A stretch of 64,000 nt of DNA from Leptolyngbya sp. PLA1 (GCA_021405315.1 QWIH01000011.1:1-64000), one strand, 5' to 3'; counted from the first letter of the stretch, positions 28,670 to 37,628 are shown. Numbers and translations are program-made. The notes: a model not told the origin generated them from the sequence alone.

Positions 28670-29179
28670 CTACTCGCCACCGCCGGGCTTGCCGAACCGC
28701 TCCTCCATCCACGTCTTTCTGAACGCGGCCAAGGATGTGTAGTCAAGCACCCTGCCCCGGTGCGCCTTGGCTGCCCCCGCGGCGGCATCCGCGGTCCCGA
28801 ACGCCACGAGCCCAGAACCCATGGGGGTCTGGAGCGAGTCCCGATCGCCGGCAACGAAATGGGCGGCGCCTGCTTCCAGCCAGGCCCGGGTGTCGTAGTC
28901 GTGCACGTAGCGCTCGGCCACGACGGCACCGTCAAGGCCCCGGCGCTCCGCATCGAGCATGCACCCGATGTCGTCGTAGAGCACGTGTTCGCGATGGCCC
29001 TGGGCGTCGATCAGCAGGGCGCTGGAGCAGCGGTCCTCGCTGATGAGCATGCCGCACTCACCGCACTCGCTGCGCCCGAGGCGCAACTCGGGCGGCCCGG
29101 TGAGTATGGAACGCTCGCACGCGGAGAAGAGGGAGAGCGCGGCGAGGGCCACGCAGGCGGAAAGGCGGGAAGCGTTCAT
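28670..29179 (-). CDS. nosL: NosL copper chaperone lipoprotein
   Basis: NosL delivers Cu(I) to apo-NosZ in the periplasm. The 169-residue protein has a lipoprotein signal ending in LFSAC (lipid-bearing C21) and the copper motif ECGMLIS (C42, M44) after a second C39. The NosL-type beta fold follows (HVLYDDIGCMLDAE, RVLDYTSLAAF). A conserved VAFGT strand is also present. Its ATG overlaps the nosY stop by four bases. It is the last canonical nos gene before the two Rrf2 regulators. Confidence 0.93.
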   Translation of the reverse strand: MNASRLSACVALAALSLFSACERSILTGPPELRLGRSECGECGMLISEDRCSSALLIDAQGHREHVLYDDIGCMLDAERRGLDGAVVAERYVHDYDTRAWLEAGAAHFVAGDRDSLQTPMGSGLVAFGTADAAAGAAKAHRGRVLDYTSLAAFRKTWMEERFGKPGGGE

Positions 29180-30054
29180 AGCGGTGACCTCCGTGAGAGA
29201 ACGACCGACGCGAGCGTCAGCGGGACGAGCACCCAGACGACCATGCAGCCTGCGAAGATCGCGTGGAGGAGCGAGCCGTACTCCTCCACGGCGTAGAGGC
29301 CCGCGGGGCCCAGGACGTCGAGATTCGCGTCCACGGCGTGGAGAGACCACATCTTGAAGACCTGGAGAGGGTTGACAAGCGAGACGGCGAAGAGTGTCTC
29401 GATCCGCAGCCGCAGCGCCACCGCACCGGCCATCAACGCGAGATCGGACACGAACACGAGCATGAGCCAGACGAAGATGGCGGTTCCAACGGCGACGGAG
29501 GCCCGGCGGGCCAGGGTGGAGATGAGCATGCCCACGCTGAGCATTCCCAGCGCGAGGAGGAATGCCAGGCCGCACAGCCAGAACATGCTCTGCGGGTTGG
29601 TGCGGAGGCCCTTCCATGCGAGGATGAGCGCGCAGGCGCCGAGCCCGAGCGAGATGGAGGCGAGGAGCGCCGCCGCGAGGCCCAGGAACTTCCCGAGCAG
29701 GAGCTCGCTGCGGTTGATCGGCTGGGCGAAGAGGTAGGAGAGCATGCCCCGCTCTCGATCGGACGCGATGGACGCGGCCCCGGCGGAGAGCGCCATGAGC
29801 GGCACGACCAGCAGCACGAGGTTCACGAGGCCCGCGGTGGTTCGCCCGAAGCCGGAGAGGCCCGAGCCGCCGGTTCCTGCGGCTGAGACGAAGGAGACAG
29901 CCAGGCCCAGCACCGTGAAGGCAAGGGTGTAGAGGAAGAACCAGCGGCTGCGGACCGCGTCGCGGAGCTCGCGACGCGCGAGGGTCATGGTGTTCCGGAG
30001 CGCCGAGGGCGGACCCGGAAGCACGAGGTTGGGAGAAGCGGCGAGGGTTGTCAT
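29176..30054 (-). CDS. nosY: NosY ABC transporter permease
   Basis: A 292-residue inner-membrane protein with about six helices (RWFFLYTLAFTVLGLAVSF, LVLLVVPLMALSAGAASIA and others). The cytoplasmic loop DRERGMLSYLFAQPINRSEL is typical of NosY and related export permeases. With NosF and NosD it forms the system that supports CuZ maturation of NosZ. Four-base overlaps with nosF (upstream) and nosL (downstream) indicate tight coupling. Confidence 0.93.
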   Translation of the reverse strand: MTTLAASPNLVLPGPPSALRNTMTLARRELRDAVRSRWFFLYTLAFTVLGLAVSFVSAAGTGGSGLSGFGRTTAGLVNLVLLVVPLMALSAGAASIASDRERGMLSYLFAQPINRSELLLGKFLGLAAALLASISLGLGACALILAWKGLRTNPQSMFWLCGLAFLLALGMLSVGMLISTLARRASVAVGTAIFVWLMLVFVSDLALMAGAVALRLRIETLFAVSLVNPLQVFKMWSLHAVDANLDVLGPAGLYAVEEYGSLLHAIFAGCMVVWVLVPLTLASVVLSRRSPL

Positions 30055-30962
30055 GGCGTGGTCTCCCGGCGGGCGTGGGCCCGGGCAGCAAGGTCCGCGG
30101 CGTGGTTCGCCGTGACCACTTCGAAGTCGTCGATCGCGATGCGTGCCTCGGCCAGCACTCTGAAGGGCGCGGCCTTTTGCGAGGGTGAGACGGGAACCAG
30201 AAGACCAACGCCGTTGAGGCTCGGCGCGAAGCCTCCCTCGGCCAGCGACCGCATCGCCGCCTGGCGCGCCGGGGCGGCGATGTGGAGGTGCAGCACCGCG
30301 CCGTGCTCGGTCCGCGCGACGAACTCCGCGGCGGATGTGGTTCTTCGGACTCGGCCGCGGTCGATCTCCACGACCCTGCGCGCGAGCGTCGCGACCTCGT
30401 CGAGGCGGTGTGACGCGAAGAGCATCGTGCGGCCGGCGCCGGAAAGCCGCTCGAGCAGCGCGACAAACTCCCCGCGGCCGACGGCATCGAGGCTCGCGGT
30501 AACTTCATCGAGCACAAGCACGGGCGGATCGCCGAGCAGGGCGATGGCGAGGGCCAGCCTCTGTTTCATGCCGCCGGAGAGCTCGCGGACCCGCTTGCCG
30601 CCGTGGCCGGCCAGACCGACATGATCGAGGGTGGTATGCGGGTCAACACGGTCCAGACCCTTGAGCCGGGCGAAGAACCCGATCGCCTCGTTCACTCCGA
30701 GCTCATCGTGGAAGCCCAGCTCCTGCGGGACGTACCCGACGAGCAGCCGGGCGTGCTTGCCCTGACGACGCACGTCGTGGCCGGCGAGCGTGATGGAGCC
30801 ACGGAATCTGAGGAGGCCGAGTACGCAGCGAATGAGCGTGGTCTTTCCCGCGCCGTTCGGACCCCACAGCGCGACGCTGTCGCCCGCCTGGATGTCGAGG
30901 GAGACATCGTCGACAGCAACGGAGCGGCCAAACTTCATGGACACGTGGTCGATGGTGATCAC
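30051..30962 (-). CDS. nosF: NosF ABC transporter ATPase
   Basis: A 303-residue ATPase with Walker A GPNGAGKTTLI, Q-loop YVPQELGFHDELG, signature LSGGMKQRLALAIA, Walker B VLVLDEVTASLD and switch His in ASHR. The last 80 residues form an extra C-terminal domain. It powers the NosFY(D) complex needed for copper-sulfide centre assembly in N2O reductase. It overlaps both nosD and nosY by four bases. Confidence 0.94.
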   Translation of the reverse strand: MITIDHVSMKFGRSVAVDDVSLDIQAGDSVALWGPNGAGKTTLIRCVLGLLRFRGSITLAGHDVRRQGKHARLLVGYVPQELGFHDELGVNEAIGFFARLKGLDRVDPHTTLDHVGLAGHGGKRVRELSGGMKQRLALAIALLGDPPVLVLDEVTASLDAVGRGEFVALLERLSGAGRTMLFASHRLDEVATLARRVVEIDRGRVRRTTSAAEFVARTEHGAVLHLHIAAPARQAAMRSLAEGGFAPSLNGVGLLVPVSPSQKAAPFRVLAEARIAIDDFEVVTANHAADLAARAHARRETTP

Positions 30963-32392
30963 CTGACACCTCCGTGGGCGGGTCGGACGGCGGGGTCGCG
31001 GGCAAGCCCCAACAGGCTCCCACCCAGCGTGACGAGCAATGCCCCGCCGGCGGCGAGCGGGATGCGGGCGGGGGAGCCCCCGGTCGGGAGCGCCGCGACG
31101 GGGACGGGCCTCATCAGCGGGACTTCGTCGGTGAACTTGGGCTCGGGACGGACGGCGGGGACGGCCCGCCCCACGAACTCCACCGCCTGCTGAGCCGGGC
31201 TGAAGAGGAAGAGCCGGAGCGAGGGCTCGCGGTCCATGAGGTCCTCGAAAAGGGTGGCGGACTCGTGGACGAAGTCCCCCACGCCGTCACGGTTCTGGTC
31301 GTAGCCGGTGTAGTCGGACCAGAAGTTGCCGGAGTCCCCCTTCCAGAACTGGTTGGCGTCGAGGTTTCCCCGGCCCGCGACCGCGACCTGGTTGAAGTTG
31401 TCGATGAAGTTGTTGGCGTGGAGCAGATTGCCGCGGGCGGAGGGGAGGAAGGTGACGCCGATGTCGTTTCCGGCGATGGTGTTGGCGGTGAACTCTCCGG
31501 GCACATCCGGCGAGAACGGCGAGCCGTCGATGTAGATACCGGAGCGGTTGCCGACCATGAGGTTCCCTCGCACCACGAATCGGTCGGTCTCCTTCAGTCC
31601 GAGCCCGTAGCCGCTGGGCCCGCGGTTCTGAATGAGCCGATTGCCGTTGATCTCCACACCGGTGCTGTACATGAGGTAGATGCCGACGGAGTTTCGCGTG
31701 AACTCGTTGTCGGAGATGGTCACGTCGTCGCTGAACATGAGGTGCAGGCCGTAGCGGCAGTCATGCCCGGTGTTGCGTCTGACGATCACGCCCTTGGAGT
31801 ACCAGAGGATGGCATCTCGGCCATCGTGGATCACGTTGTCTTCGACGGTGGTCCGGTCGGAGCGCCAGAGTCTGAGGCCGTCTCCGCGTCGAGCGATGTC
31901 GAGGTCCTTGCCACCGATGCGGTTGTTGGCGACCAGGCTGTCGGGGGCCTCGCGGAGGTCGATGCCGAAGAGCACATCGTCGACGATATTGTCCCGGATG
32001 ACGGCGCGGGGCGCGAGCACGCGAATCGCCGCGTTCTCCTTGTCGAGGTCGATGCCGGTGTTGCGGATTGTGAATCCGCGCAGGGTCACGCCCGGGGCCG
32101 CGATTTCGATGATGTCGCCAGAGCCGCCACCGTCGATGACGACCGCGCCGTTGGCGACGAGCGTGACCGGCCTTGTGATGCGGAGGTGCTCGCGGTAGAC
32201 GCCGGGTTGGACGAGGACCGTGGCGCCCGGCGGAGCCGCCTCCAGAAGCCTGCCGATCTCGCCGAGTTGCCGGGGGACGTCCTCCGCCGCGCGGGGGCCG
32301 GGGGCGGGGGCCTCGTGGTCGGGCTGGAGAGCGGGTGCGGCCGAGCAGGCAAGCAGCACGGTGAGAGGGAGTACGGGGGAGGAAGTGTTCAC
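30959..32392 (-). CDS. nosD: NosD periplasmic copper-processing beta-helix protein
   Basis: A 477-residue exported protein. A short signal (LPLTVLLACSAAPAL) precedes a right-handed parallel beta-helix built of CASH-type repeats (IRNTGIDLDKENAAIRVLAP, SDDVTISDNEFTRNSVGIYL, VGNRSGIYIDGSPF). The C-terminal segment includes the NosD-typical NFWSDYTGYDQNRDGVGD and a membrane helix near residues 440-465 (RIPLAAGGALLVTLGGSLL). NosD works with NosFY in CuZ maturation. The C-terminal anchor is notable, since many NosD proteins are soluble. Confidence 0.93.
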   Translation of the reverse strand: MNTSSPVLPLTVLLACSAAPALQPDHEAPAPGPRAAEDVPRQLGEIGRLLEAAPPGATVLVQPGVYREHLRITRPVTLVANGAVVIDGGGSGDIIEIAAPGVTLRGFTIRNTGIDLDKENAAIRVLAPRAVIRDNIVDDVLFGIDLREAPDSLVANNRIGGKDLDIARRGDGLRLWRSDRTTVEDNVIHDGRDAILWYSKGVIVRRNTGHDCRYGLHLMFSDDVTISDNEFTRNSVGIYLMYSTGVEINGNRLIQNRGPSGYGLGLKETDRFVVRGNLMVGNRSGIYIDGSPFSPDVPGEFTANTIAGNDIGVTFLPSARGNLLHANNFIDNFNQVAVAGRGNLDANQFWKGDSGNFWSDYTGYDQNRDGVGDFVHESATLFEDLMDREPSLRLFLFSPAQQAVEFVGRAVPAVRPEPKFTDEVPLMRPVPVAALPTGGSPARIPLAAGGALLVTLGGSLLGLARDPAVRPAHGGVR

Positions 32393-33063
32393 GACGCACC
32401 GCCCGCCGCGGCTCGGCGCATCTGGAGGAAGAGCGGGCGATAGGCCCGGCGGTGGAAGTAGAACCCGACGATGGTGAGCCCGGCGCAGGCGACCGCGAGC
32501 CAGAATCCGGTGCCGAGGTCCGCGTAGGTCTTGAACTGTCCGATGCCGCCCTCCCCCACCACCGTGGGGACGAAGGGCTTGACGGATGCGGACAGCGGTG
32601 CTTCCGGGTTGAGGTTGAGCCCGAAGGACCGCATCCAGATGTATAGGTCAAGCAGGAATCCGCCGGGGAATGTGATCACAGGAACGGCGAGGAGGAGTGC
32701 CCACTTGCTGTGAACGAACGCGGCCCCCTCGACGAGAAGGAACATCGCGATGATGAGCCAGACCGAGGCCGCTCGCTCGAAGGCCGCGGCTTCGCCCAGG
32801 GGCCTCATGCCGATGTAGTGGTTGAGCCCGTCGATCTCGCGGACGTCGCCGGAGAGGTGGTTCACGTGGGCGGTAAGGAAGAGGCCGTTGGGGTACTGCG
32901 GGGCCTCAAGCTCCATGTGCCAATAGGGGAAAAAGATCGAAACAAGCAGCAGCACTCGGGCGAGCATGAAGATGAGCGTGGGGGTGAGATAGCGGGCACG
33001 GTGCTCGCGGAGTTCCTGCTCCGGAACGCGAGGGCCGATCAGTGTGCTCATGAATCCGCTCAT
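32389..33063 (-). CDS. nosB: NosB-like integral membrane protein of the nos operon
   Basis: A 224-residue membrane protein with about four helices (LIFMLARVLLLVSIFFPYWH, SVWLIIAMFLLVEGAAFVH, LLAVPVITFPGGFLLDLYI, FWLAVACAGLTIVGFYFHRR). Between helices one and two is a conserved-looking stretch, APQYPNGLFLTAHVNHL then EIDGLNHYIGM. Its position directly after nosZ and before nosD is that of NosB, a marker of clade II (atypical) nos operons. Function is unproven. The name rests on synteny and motif memory, not a search. Confidence 0.7.
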   Translation of the reverse strand: MSGFMSTLIGPRVPEQELREHRARYLTPTLIFMLARVLLLVSIFFPYWHMELEAPQYPNGLFLTAHVNHLSGDVREIDGLNHYIGMRPLGEAAAFERAASVWLIIAMFLLVEGAAFVHSKWALLLAVPVITFPGGFLLDLYIWMRSFGLNLNPEAPLSASVKPFVPTVVGEGGIGQFKTYADLGTGFWLAVACAGLTIVGFYFHRRAYRPLFLQMRRAAAGGAS

Positions 33064-33104
33064 GTGGTGCTCCTGCGCGGTCGCGCGGCTGGAGGGAAGA
33101 AAGG

Positions 33105-33132
33105 CCCGCCCGGGGCTCTCGCCCGGGGCGGG
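33105..33132 (-). promoter_or_regulatory. GC hairpin between nosZ and nosB
   Basis: Stem CCCGCCC / GGGCGGG, one G-G mismatch, then GGG/CCC around a six-base loop. It starts 10 bases after the nosZ stop and is followed on the minus strand by CCTTTCTT. It could be a leaky terminator or 3'-protecting structure that keeps nosZ mRNA in excess over the accessory genes. Confidence 0.45.
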
Positions 33133-33141
33133 GCGGGAGCG

Positions 33142-35208
33142 TTACTTGGTGCCCTTGGGCTTGATGTGGAGATAGCCCATCATCTCCAGGTGGAGGGCCG
33201 AGCAGAACTCGGTGCAGTAGAAGGGGTAGGTGCCGGGCTTGTCGGCGGTGAAGGTGAACTCGGTGTACTCGCCGGGCTCGAGGGAGAGGTTGATGTTGTA
33301 CCCGCCGATGCAGAAGCCGTGCGTGGCGTCCTGCGCGGTCTCGGCGGCGACGATGCGCCACGTCACGTGGTCACCCTCGTTGACCTCGACGTGCTCGGGC
33401 GAGAAGTGGCTGCGGATGGCGGTCATGTTGATGATCACGTTGGACCCGTCACGCACGACACCCTCCTGGCCCTTCTTGGGCGCGTTGGGGTCGAGCGACT
33501 GCGTGTGGGGGTTCCAGCCGACCTCGGGGTAGACCTTCCACGACTGGAGCTTGTCCGCCTTGATCATCTGGCAGTAGTGCGGCTCGCCCACGCCGATGGG
33601 CATGTCGTAGATCACAGGCATGGTGGTGCCGGTGCTTCCGATGTCCAGCAACTGGAAGTTCTGGGGGAGCAGCGGGCCGGTCGTCAGGAAGCGGTCCACG
33701 GACCACTTGGACATGGAGATCAGGTACTTCCCGTCCGGCGACGCGCTGTCGCCCTCCGCGGCGCACAGGTGCCCGATGTTGTACTGGACGGGGGTCTTGT
33801 GCACGAGCTTCCACGCCGGCTCGGGGTTGAGGGAGTCGTACTCGCCGCCCAGGGTCCAGCGGGCGACGGCGGAGTCCAGGAACAGCGAGGTGTACGCGTA
33901 GCCCTTGTCGTCGAACTGCGTGTGCAGGGGCCCGAGGCCCAGCTCAACCTGCGCCTCCTTGACGGCGTCGAAGTCCAGGATGGGCAGCCCGTAGTCGTCC
34001 GTGCCGCTGTACTTCTTGGAAGCGATGGCGGCCTTGATGCGGTCGATGGAGTAGACGGTGACGTGCGGATCGAGCTTGCCCGCCACGACCATGAACTGGC
34101 CGTTGGGGGTCACGTCCACACCGTGCGGGCTCTTGGGCTCCGGCGCCAGGTGCAGGATGCCCTCGGCGGCGGTGGTCTCCATGGAGAGCACGGCGAACCC
34201 GTTGATCATCTTGGCCTTGCCGGCCTTGAAGGCGGCTTCGGCCTTGCGCCAGTCGACGATGTGCAGGTAGTCCATGTCGCGCTTGCTGGCGCCAGCCTCG
34301 AAGGGAGGGTTGCCCTTCTCGATGCCGCCGGTGGCCATCTCGGCGTTGAAGGAGTTGAGGAAGAAGAAGCCGTCGCTGGCGTTCTTGCCGGCGTCGGCGA
34401 GATCCTGCCAGTAGGGCGGGAGTTCGAGCGCGAAGGAGTTCGCGACGTCGATGCGGCCCTTGGCGCGGTCGAACTTCCAGAGCGTGACCATGCCCCGGTA
34501 TGACTTCTTGTACTCCTCGATGGGGGCGTAGCCGTAGCCCAGGACGGTGGCGTACTGGCCGCCCTCGATGACATACTCGGTGTTGGGAGTGACGAACGCC
34601 CCGCCGTGGTCGCTGACGGTCAGCGGGTTCTTGACGACCTGCTTGGTCTCCCAGTCCCGCAGATCGATGACGCCGATCCGGGAGTTGGCCTTGTCGCCGA
34701 TGAAGAGGAACTGCCCGTCGTAGTCGCCCTTGGTCTCGGAGAGGGCGGGGTGATGGGTGTCACCCCAGGCGACGACCTTGCCGTTGATCTTGAGGGAGTC
34801 GATGACTCGGTCGGCTTCACCCGCGAAGCCGTAGCCCTGCCAGGACTCGGGCGTGAAGACGGAGATCGAGCGGAGCAGCCGCATGCTGGGGACGCCGATC
34901 GCGAACACCTGCCCGCTCTGCCCTCCGGAGGAGAAGAGGACGTAGTCATCGTGCCGTCCGCTGGGCATGTAGGTCTTGGCGGCGGAGAGCAGATCGTCCA
35001 CATTGAGCTTGCGGTCGGTGGCGATCTTGGTGAGTTGGTCCGTCTGCTCTGGCGAGAGCTGGACGGGCTTGGCCTCCTGATCTCCGCCGCGTCGGCGGCG
35101 GCCCTCCTGGGCCAGCGCGTCTGGGGTGATGCAGGCCAACACAGAGCCGGCGGCGATCATCAGGGCGAGCACGTGTCGGGAACGCGATGCGAGAGTTGAG
35201 GCAGTCAT
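33142..35208 (-). CDS. nosZ: Nitrous oxide reductase NosZ, clade II type
   Basis: Catalyses N2O to N2 in the periplasm. The 688-residue protein has an N-terminal seven-bladed propeller with CuZ-site segments (DTHHPALSE, SDHGGAF, SPHGVDVTPNG, GPLHTQF, GHLCAAEGD, GEPHYCQ). Its C-terminal cupredoxin has the CuA site: C665, C669, H673 and M676 in CTEFCSALHLEM. The signal peptide (HVLALMIAAGSVLA) lacks a twin-arginine motif, so export is by Sec, a hallmark of clade II. ATG 35208 has GGAGG upstream. The frame is open further 5', but that part is antisense to the cytochrome gene. It lies behind a diheme cytochrome c gene and is the core of the operon. Confidence 0.97.
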   Translation of the reverse strand: MTASTLASRSRHVLALMIAAGSVLACITPDALAQEGRRRRGGDQEAKPVQLSPEQTDQLTKIATDRKLNVDDLLSAAKTYMPSGRHDDYVLFSSGGQSGQVFAIGVPSMRLLRSISVFTPESWQGYGFAGEADRVIDSLKINGKVVAWGDTHHPALSETKGDYDGQFLFIGDKANSRIGVIDLRDWETKQVVKNPLTVSDHGGAFVTPNTEYVIEGGQYATVLGYGYAPIEEYKKSYRGMVTLWKFDRAKGRIDVANSFALELPPYWQDLADAGKNASDGFFFLNSFNAEMATGGIEKGNPPFEAGASKRDMDYLHIVDWRKAEAAFKAGKAKMINGFAVLSMETTAAEGILHLAPEPKSPHGVDVTPNGQFMVVAGKLDPHVTVYSIDRIKAAIASKKYSGTDDYGLPILDFDAVKEAQVELGLGPLHTQFDDKGYAYTSLFLDSAVARWTLGGEYDSLNPEPAWKLVHKTPVQYNIGHLCAAEGDSASPDGKYLISMSKWSVDRFLTTGPLLPQNFQLLDIGSTGTTMPVIYDMPIGVGEPHYCQMIKADKLQSWKVYPEVGWNPHTQSLDPNAPKKGQEGVVRDGSNVIINMTAIRSHFSPEHVEVNEGDHVTWRIVAAETAQDATHGFCIGGYNINLSLEPGEYTEFTFTADKPGTYPFYCTEFCSALHLEMMGYLHIKPKGTK

Positions 35209-35273
35209 GACGAACCTCCGAACGATGCACCGGGGTGATCCCGTACGTGGAAGCCCCGGGGCAGTGATGAGCA

Positions 35274-36212
35274 TTACTGGGACTTGGTGGCCGTCGAGGC
35301 ATTTCCCTGCAGCGAACGCAGGTAAGAGATGACGTCGAGAATGTCGTCGTCGGACATGGCGGGGTTGCCGCCCTTGGGGGGCATCTGGATTCCGGTGGTG
35401 TTCTTGGGGTCTGAGGGCGCGCGTCCCTGCTTGATGAAGGCGAGGAGGGCGTCGTCGTCCAGAGAGCGGATGAACTCGTTGCGCACCAGCGCCTTGCCGT
35501 TGCCCTGCATCCCCACGCCACCCTTTCCGTGGCAGGCAACGCACAGCGTGTGGAAGATCTTGTCGCCACTGGCGATCCAACCGGCGAGTTCGGCGTCCCC
35601 GCCCGCCGCCGCGAGCGCCGCGGCCTTCTGAGCCTCGGTCGGGGCGGCGGCCACCACCGCGGGCAGCTCGGGCAGCCGCCGCGGATCCTGCAGCCCGCGC
35701 AACCACACCACCACGTGGCGGAGATCATCGTCGGTGAGGTCGTCGCGGCCGGCCCGGGGGGGCATGGGCATCGGCTGTGCGGTGGGTCTCCCGATGGACA
35801 CGAACTGCGCCAGCGCGCCGTCAGACTGCCCCGCCACGAAGTCGCTCTCGACCAGGTTCATTCCCAGCCCGGCGATCCCCTTGCCATCCGGGCCGTGGCA
35901 CGCGACGCAGGCGCCCGAGAAGACCTCGCGACCGCGGACGGCCTCATCGACCGTGAGCATCGGCCCCGCCGGGGCGGCGAGGAGTCGTTCGTGCGCCCGC
36001 GTCGATTCCTCCGCCGCGCGCCTCTGGTCCACAACCCCACGCCAGCCCGAGTAGATTCCCCACCCCCCCAGTCCAAGGAGAGAGAGGGAGATGAAGCCCG
36101 CGACCGCGAAGGAGGCAGCGAACTCGCGAGCGCGGCTGACGGATGGCGAGGCCTGCCCCGTGCGGATGACGGGGTTGCTGGCCGAGTGATGGTGGAGCTT
36201 GATGGCAGACAT
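35274..36212 (-). CDS. Membrane-anchored diheme cytochrome c (NosC-like)
   Basis: A 312-residue protein with an N-terminal membrane anchor (about residues 33-54) and two class I cytochrome c domains. The haem sites are C102-V-A-C105-H106 and C224-V-A-C227-H228. Likely axial Met ligands lie in PMPMPP and IQMPPKGG. It is the first gene of the nos operon, 65 bases before nosZ, so it is a good candidate to carry electrons from the quinol or cytochrome pool to the CuA site. AGGAG precedes ATG. The nested inverted repeats about 48 bases upstream suggest regulation of the whole string here. Confidence 0.92.
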   Translation of the reverse strand: MSAIKLHHHSASNPVIRTGQASPSVSRAREFAASFAVAGFISLSLLGLGGWGIYSGWRGVVDQRRAAEESTRAHERLLAAPAGPMLTVDEAVRGREVFSGACVACHGPDGKGIAGLGMNLVESDFVAGQSDGALAQFVSIGRPTAQPMPMPPRAGRDDLTDDDLRHVVVWLRGLQDPRRLPELPAVVAAAPTEAQKAAALAAAGGDAELAGWIASGDKIFHTLCVACHGKGGVGMQGNGKALVRNEFIRSLDDDALLAFIKQGRAPSDPKNTTGIQMPPKGGNPAMSDDDILDVISYLRSLQGNASTATKSQ

Positions 36213-36259
36213 GGCGGTACTCCTGACGTGCGATCGGACCGGTGAGCCTCGATCACTTG

Positions 36260-36283
36260 ATATCTAGAGTTAGATGTAGATAT
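36260..36283. promoter_or_regulatory. Nested palindromic operator of the nos operon
   Basis: An AT-rich island holds a perfect inverted repeat, ATATCTA-N10-TAGATAT. A second perfect repeat, ATCTA-GAGT-TAGAT (36262-36275), shares its left arm. It ends 48 bases before the cytochrome c ATG. The 305-base gap (36213-36517) between this operon and the divergent cupin gene otherwise holds only a GCCCCG/CGGGGC hairpin near 36345. The Rrf2 proteins encoded at the operon end are candidate binders. Confidence 0.5.
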
Positions 36284-36517
36284 ATCGCTCATTCACGGGA
36301 GAATCAACTCGGGAGTTCATGTTTTTTGGTCCCGGGTTTAGTTCGGCCCCGCCCCGGTCGGGGCAGCGGTGCCCACTAATGGCTTTCAGCTAGACACTTA
36401 TGGGTCCTGACGGCACGGGGACGGTGCTTGGGGGCCTGTCGCTACCTCGCAAGATTCCTCGCGCCTCAGGGCGACCGCGCCGCCCGAACGCTCTCTAGAC
36501 TCGCTTTGGAGGTTCAC

Positions 36518-36856
36518 ATGGCGACCCCGATGTGCGATGCGAGCGAGGCTCGGTTTGTGGGCCTGCGAAACGCCTGCCCGATCGTCCCAGGCTCCAATGT
36601 CAGCACGCCGCTGCTCAACCTGCCTCAGGGCAAGGTCGTTCTGTTTGCGATGGACGCTGGCCAGGAGATGAGCGAGCACCGGGCGCCGTTCGTCGCCACG
36701 GTGCACGTTCTGGAGGGGAGGCTTCGCTTCGGGGTGGCGGGCGTGGAGCGCGTGATGGGACCGGACGACTGGCTCGTGATGCCTGCGAACGCCCCGCACC
36801 GCCTGACCGCGGAGGAGCCGACACGGTTTCTGCTCACCCTTTTCAAGGCGGGGTAG
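36518..36856 (+). CDS. Small cupin-domain protein
   Basis: A 112-residue single cupin barrel: LPQGKVVLFAMDAGQEMSEH, FVATVHVLEGRLRFGV and WLVMPANAPHRLTAEE. His in SEH and in APH could bind a metal, but the usual HxH-E pattern is incomplete. ATG 36518 follows TTGGAGG. It is divergent from the nos operon and shares its upstream region, so co-regulation with nitrogen-oxide genes is possible. Its 3' end overlaps the convergent TPR gene by 14 bases. Function unknown. Confidence 0.75.
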   Translation: MATPMCDASEARFVGLRNACPIVPGSNVSTPLLNLPQGKVVLFAMDAGQEMSEHRAPFVATVHVLEGRLRFGVAGVERVMGPDDWLVMPANAPHRLTAEEPTRFLLTLFKAG

Positions 36857-37628
36857 CCGCCGGTTCTCCCGCGTCGTTCTGGCGGAGCTTTCGACTCAAC
36901 TCCGTTGCCTGGTTGTTTTCACCCAGTGTGCGGAAGATTTCCATGGCCTCGCGCCAACACTCCGCGGCCCTTGCGAACTCGCCCCGACCGTGGGCGACGT
37001 CCCCGAGATTGGCGAGCTGCCCCGCCGCGACCTTCCGCAGCCCGTGAGCCCTCGCGAGCGAGAGTGCTCGGAGATACAGCGGCTCCGCCTCGTCGGGTCG
37101 GCCCGTCTCCTCGTAGAAGTTACCGAGGTTGCCGATGTCGCGAGCCAACCCTGGCTGGTGCCCGATTGCGGCATCGCACTCGATCGCCCTCAGGTAATGC
37201 CGCTCGGCCTCGGCATGGTGATCCGGCCCCTGGTAGTGCCGCACGAGCGCGAGGTTCGTGTGCGCGCGCCCCAGATCGCGCGACCCGACGGCGCGTTCCG
37301 CGAGCATGATCCGCCGTGTCGCTACCCGCCCCGCGACTCTCAGGCGCTCCGCACGTTCTGTGGCCAGCGTGCCCGGCGCCACCGCGGTGCGGAACCACAG
37401 TTGAAAGCACAGGAACAGCACCGCCGACGTGGCTGACCCTTCGCACACCGGCTCGAGCATGCGCCTCGCCTCGTCGGGTTGGCCGGAGTTAGCGACCTCC
37501 GCGGCGCGGATCGCAAGGGCGAGAAGGGCACGCTCCGCCTCCGCATGGACGACGGGCGCGAGCGCAAGCTGCTCCGCCACCGAGTCGATGGCTTCTGCAT
37601 CAATCCACGGGTGCGTGTCGGTCGGCAT
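36843..37628 (-). CDS. TPR-repeat protein
   Basis: A 261-residue cytoplasmic protein without a signal peptide. It is built of helical repeats; at least three tetratricopeptide units are visible (LARDIGNLGNFYEETGRPDE, VAAGQLANLGDVAHGRGEFA and the preceding AHTNLALVRHYQGPDHHAEA). The N-terminal third is helical but not clearly TPR. Such proteins are scaffolds; no partner is evident from the neighbours. It overlaps the cupin gene 3' end and is separated from the sialidase-like gene by a 222-base divergent gap. Confidence 0.75.
   Translation of the reverse strand: MPTDTHPWIDAEAIDSVAEQLALAPVVHAEAERALLALAIRAAEVANSGQPDEARRMLEPVCEGSATSAVLFLCFQLWFRTAVAPGTLATERAERLRVAGRVATRRIMLAERAVGSRDLGRAHTNLALVRHYQGPDHHAEAERHYLRAIECDAAIGHQPGLARDIGNLGNFYEETGRPDEAEPLYLRALSLARAHGLRKVAAGQLANLGDVAHGRGEFARAAECWREAMEIFRTLGENNQATELSRKLRQNDAGEPAATPP

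Noticed and set aside
32710-34503. 597-residue plus-strand frame across nosZ
   Set aside because: Antisense to nosZ and nosB; Gly/Val/Asp-rich with no motif.
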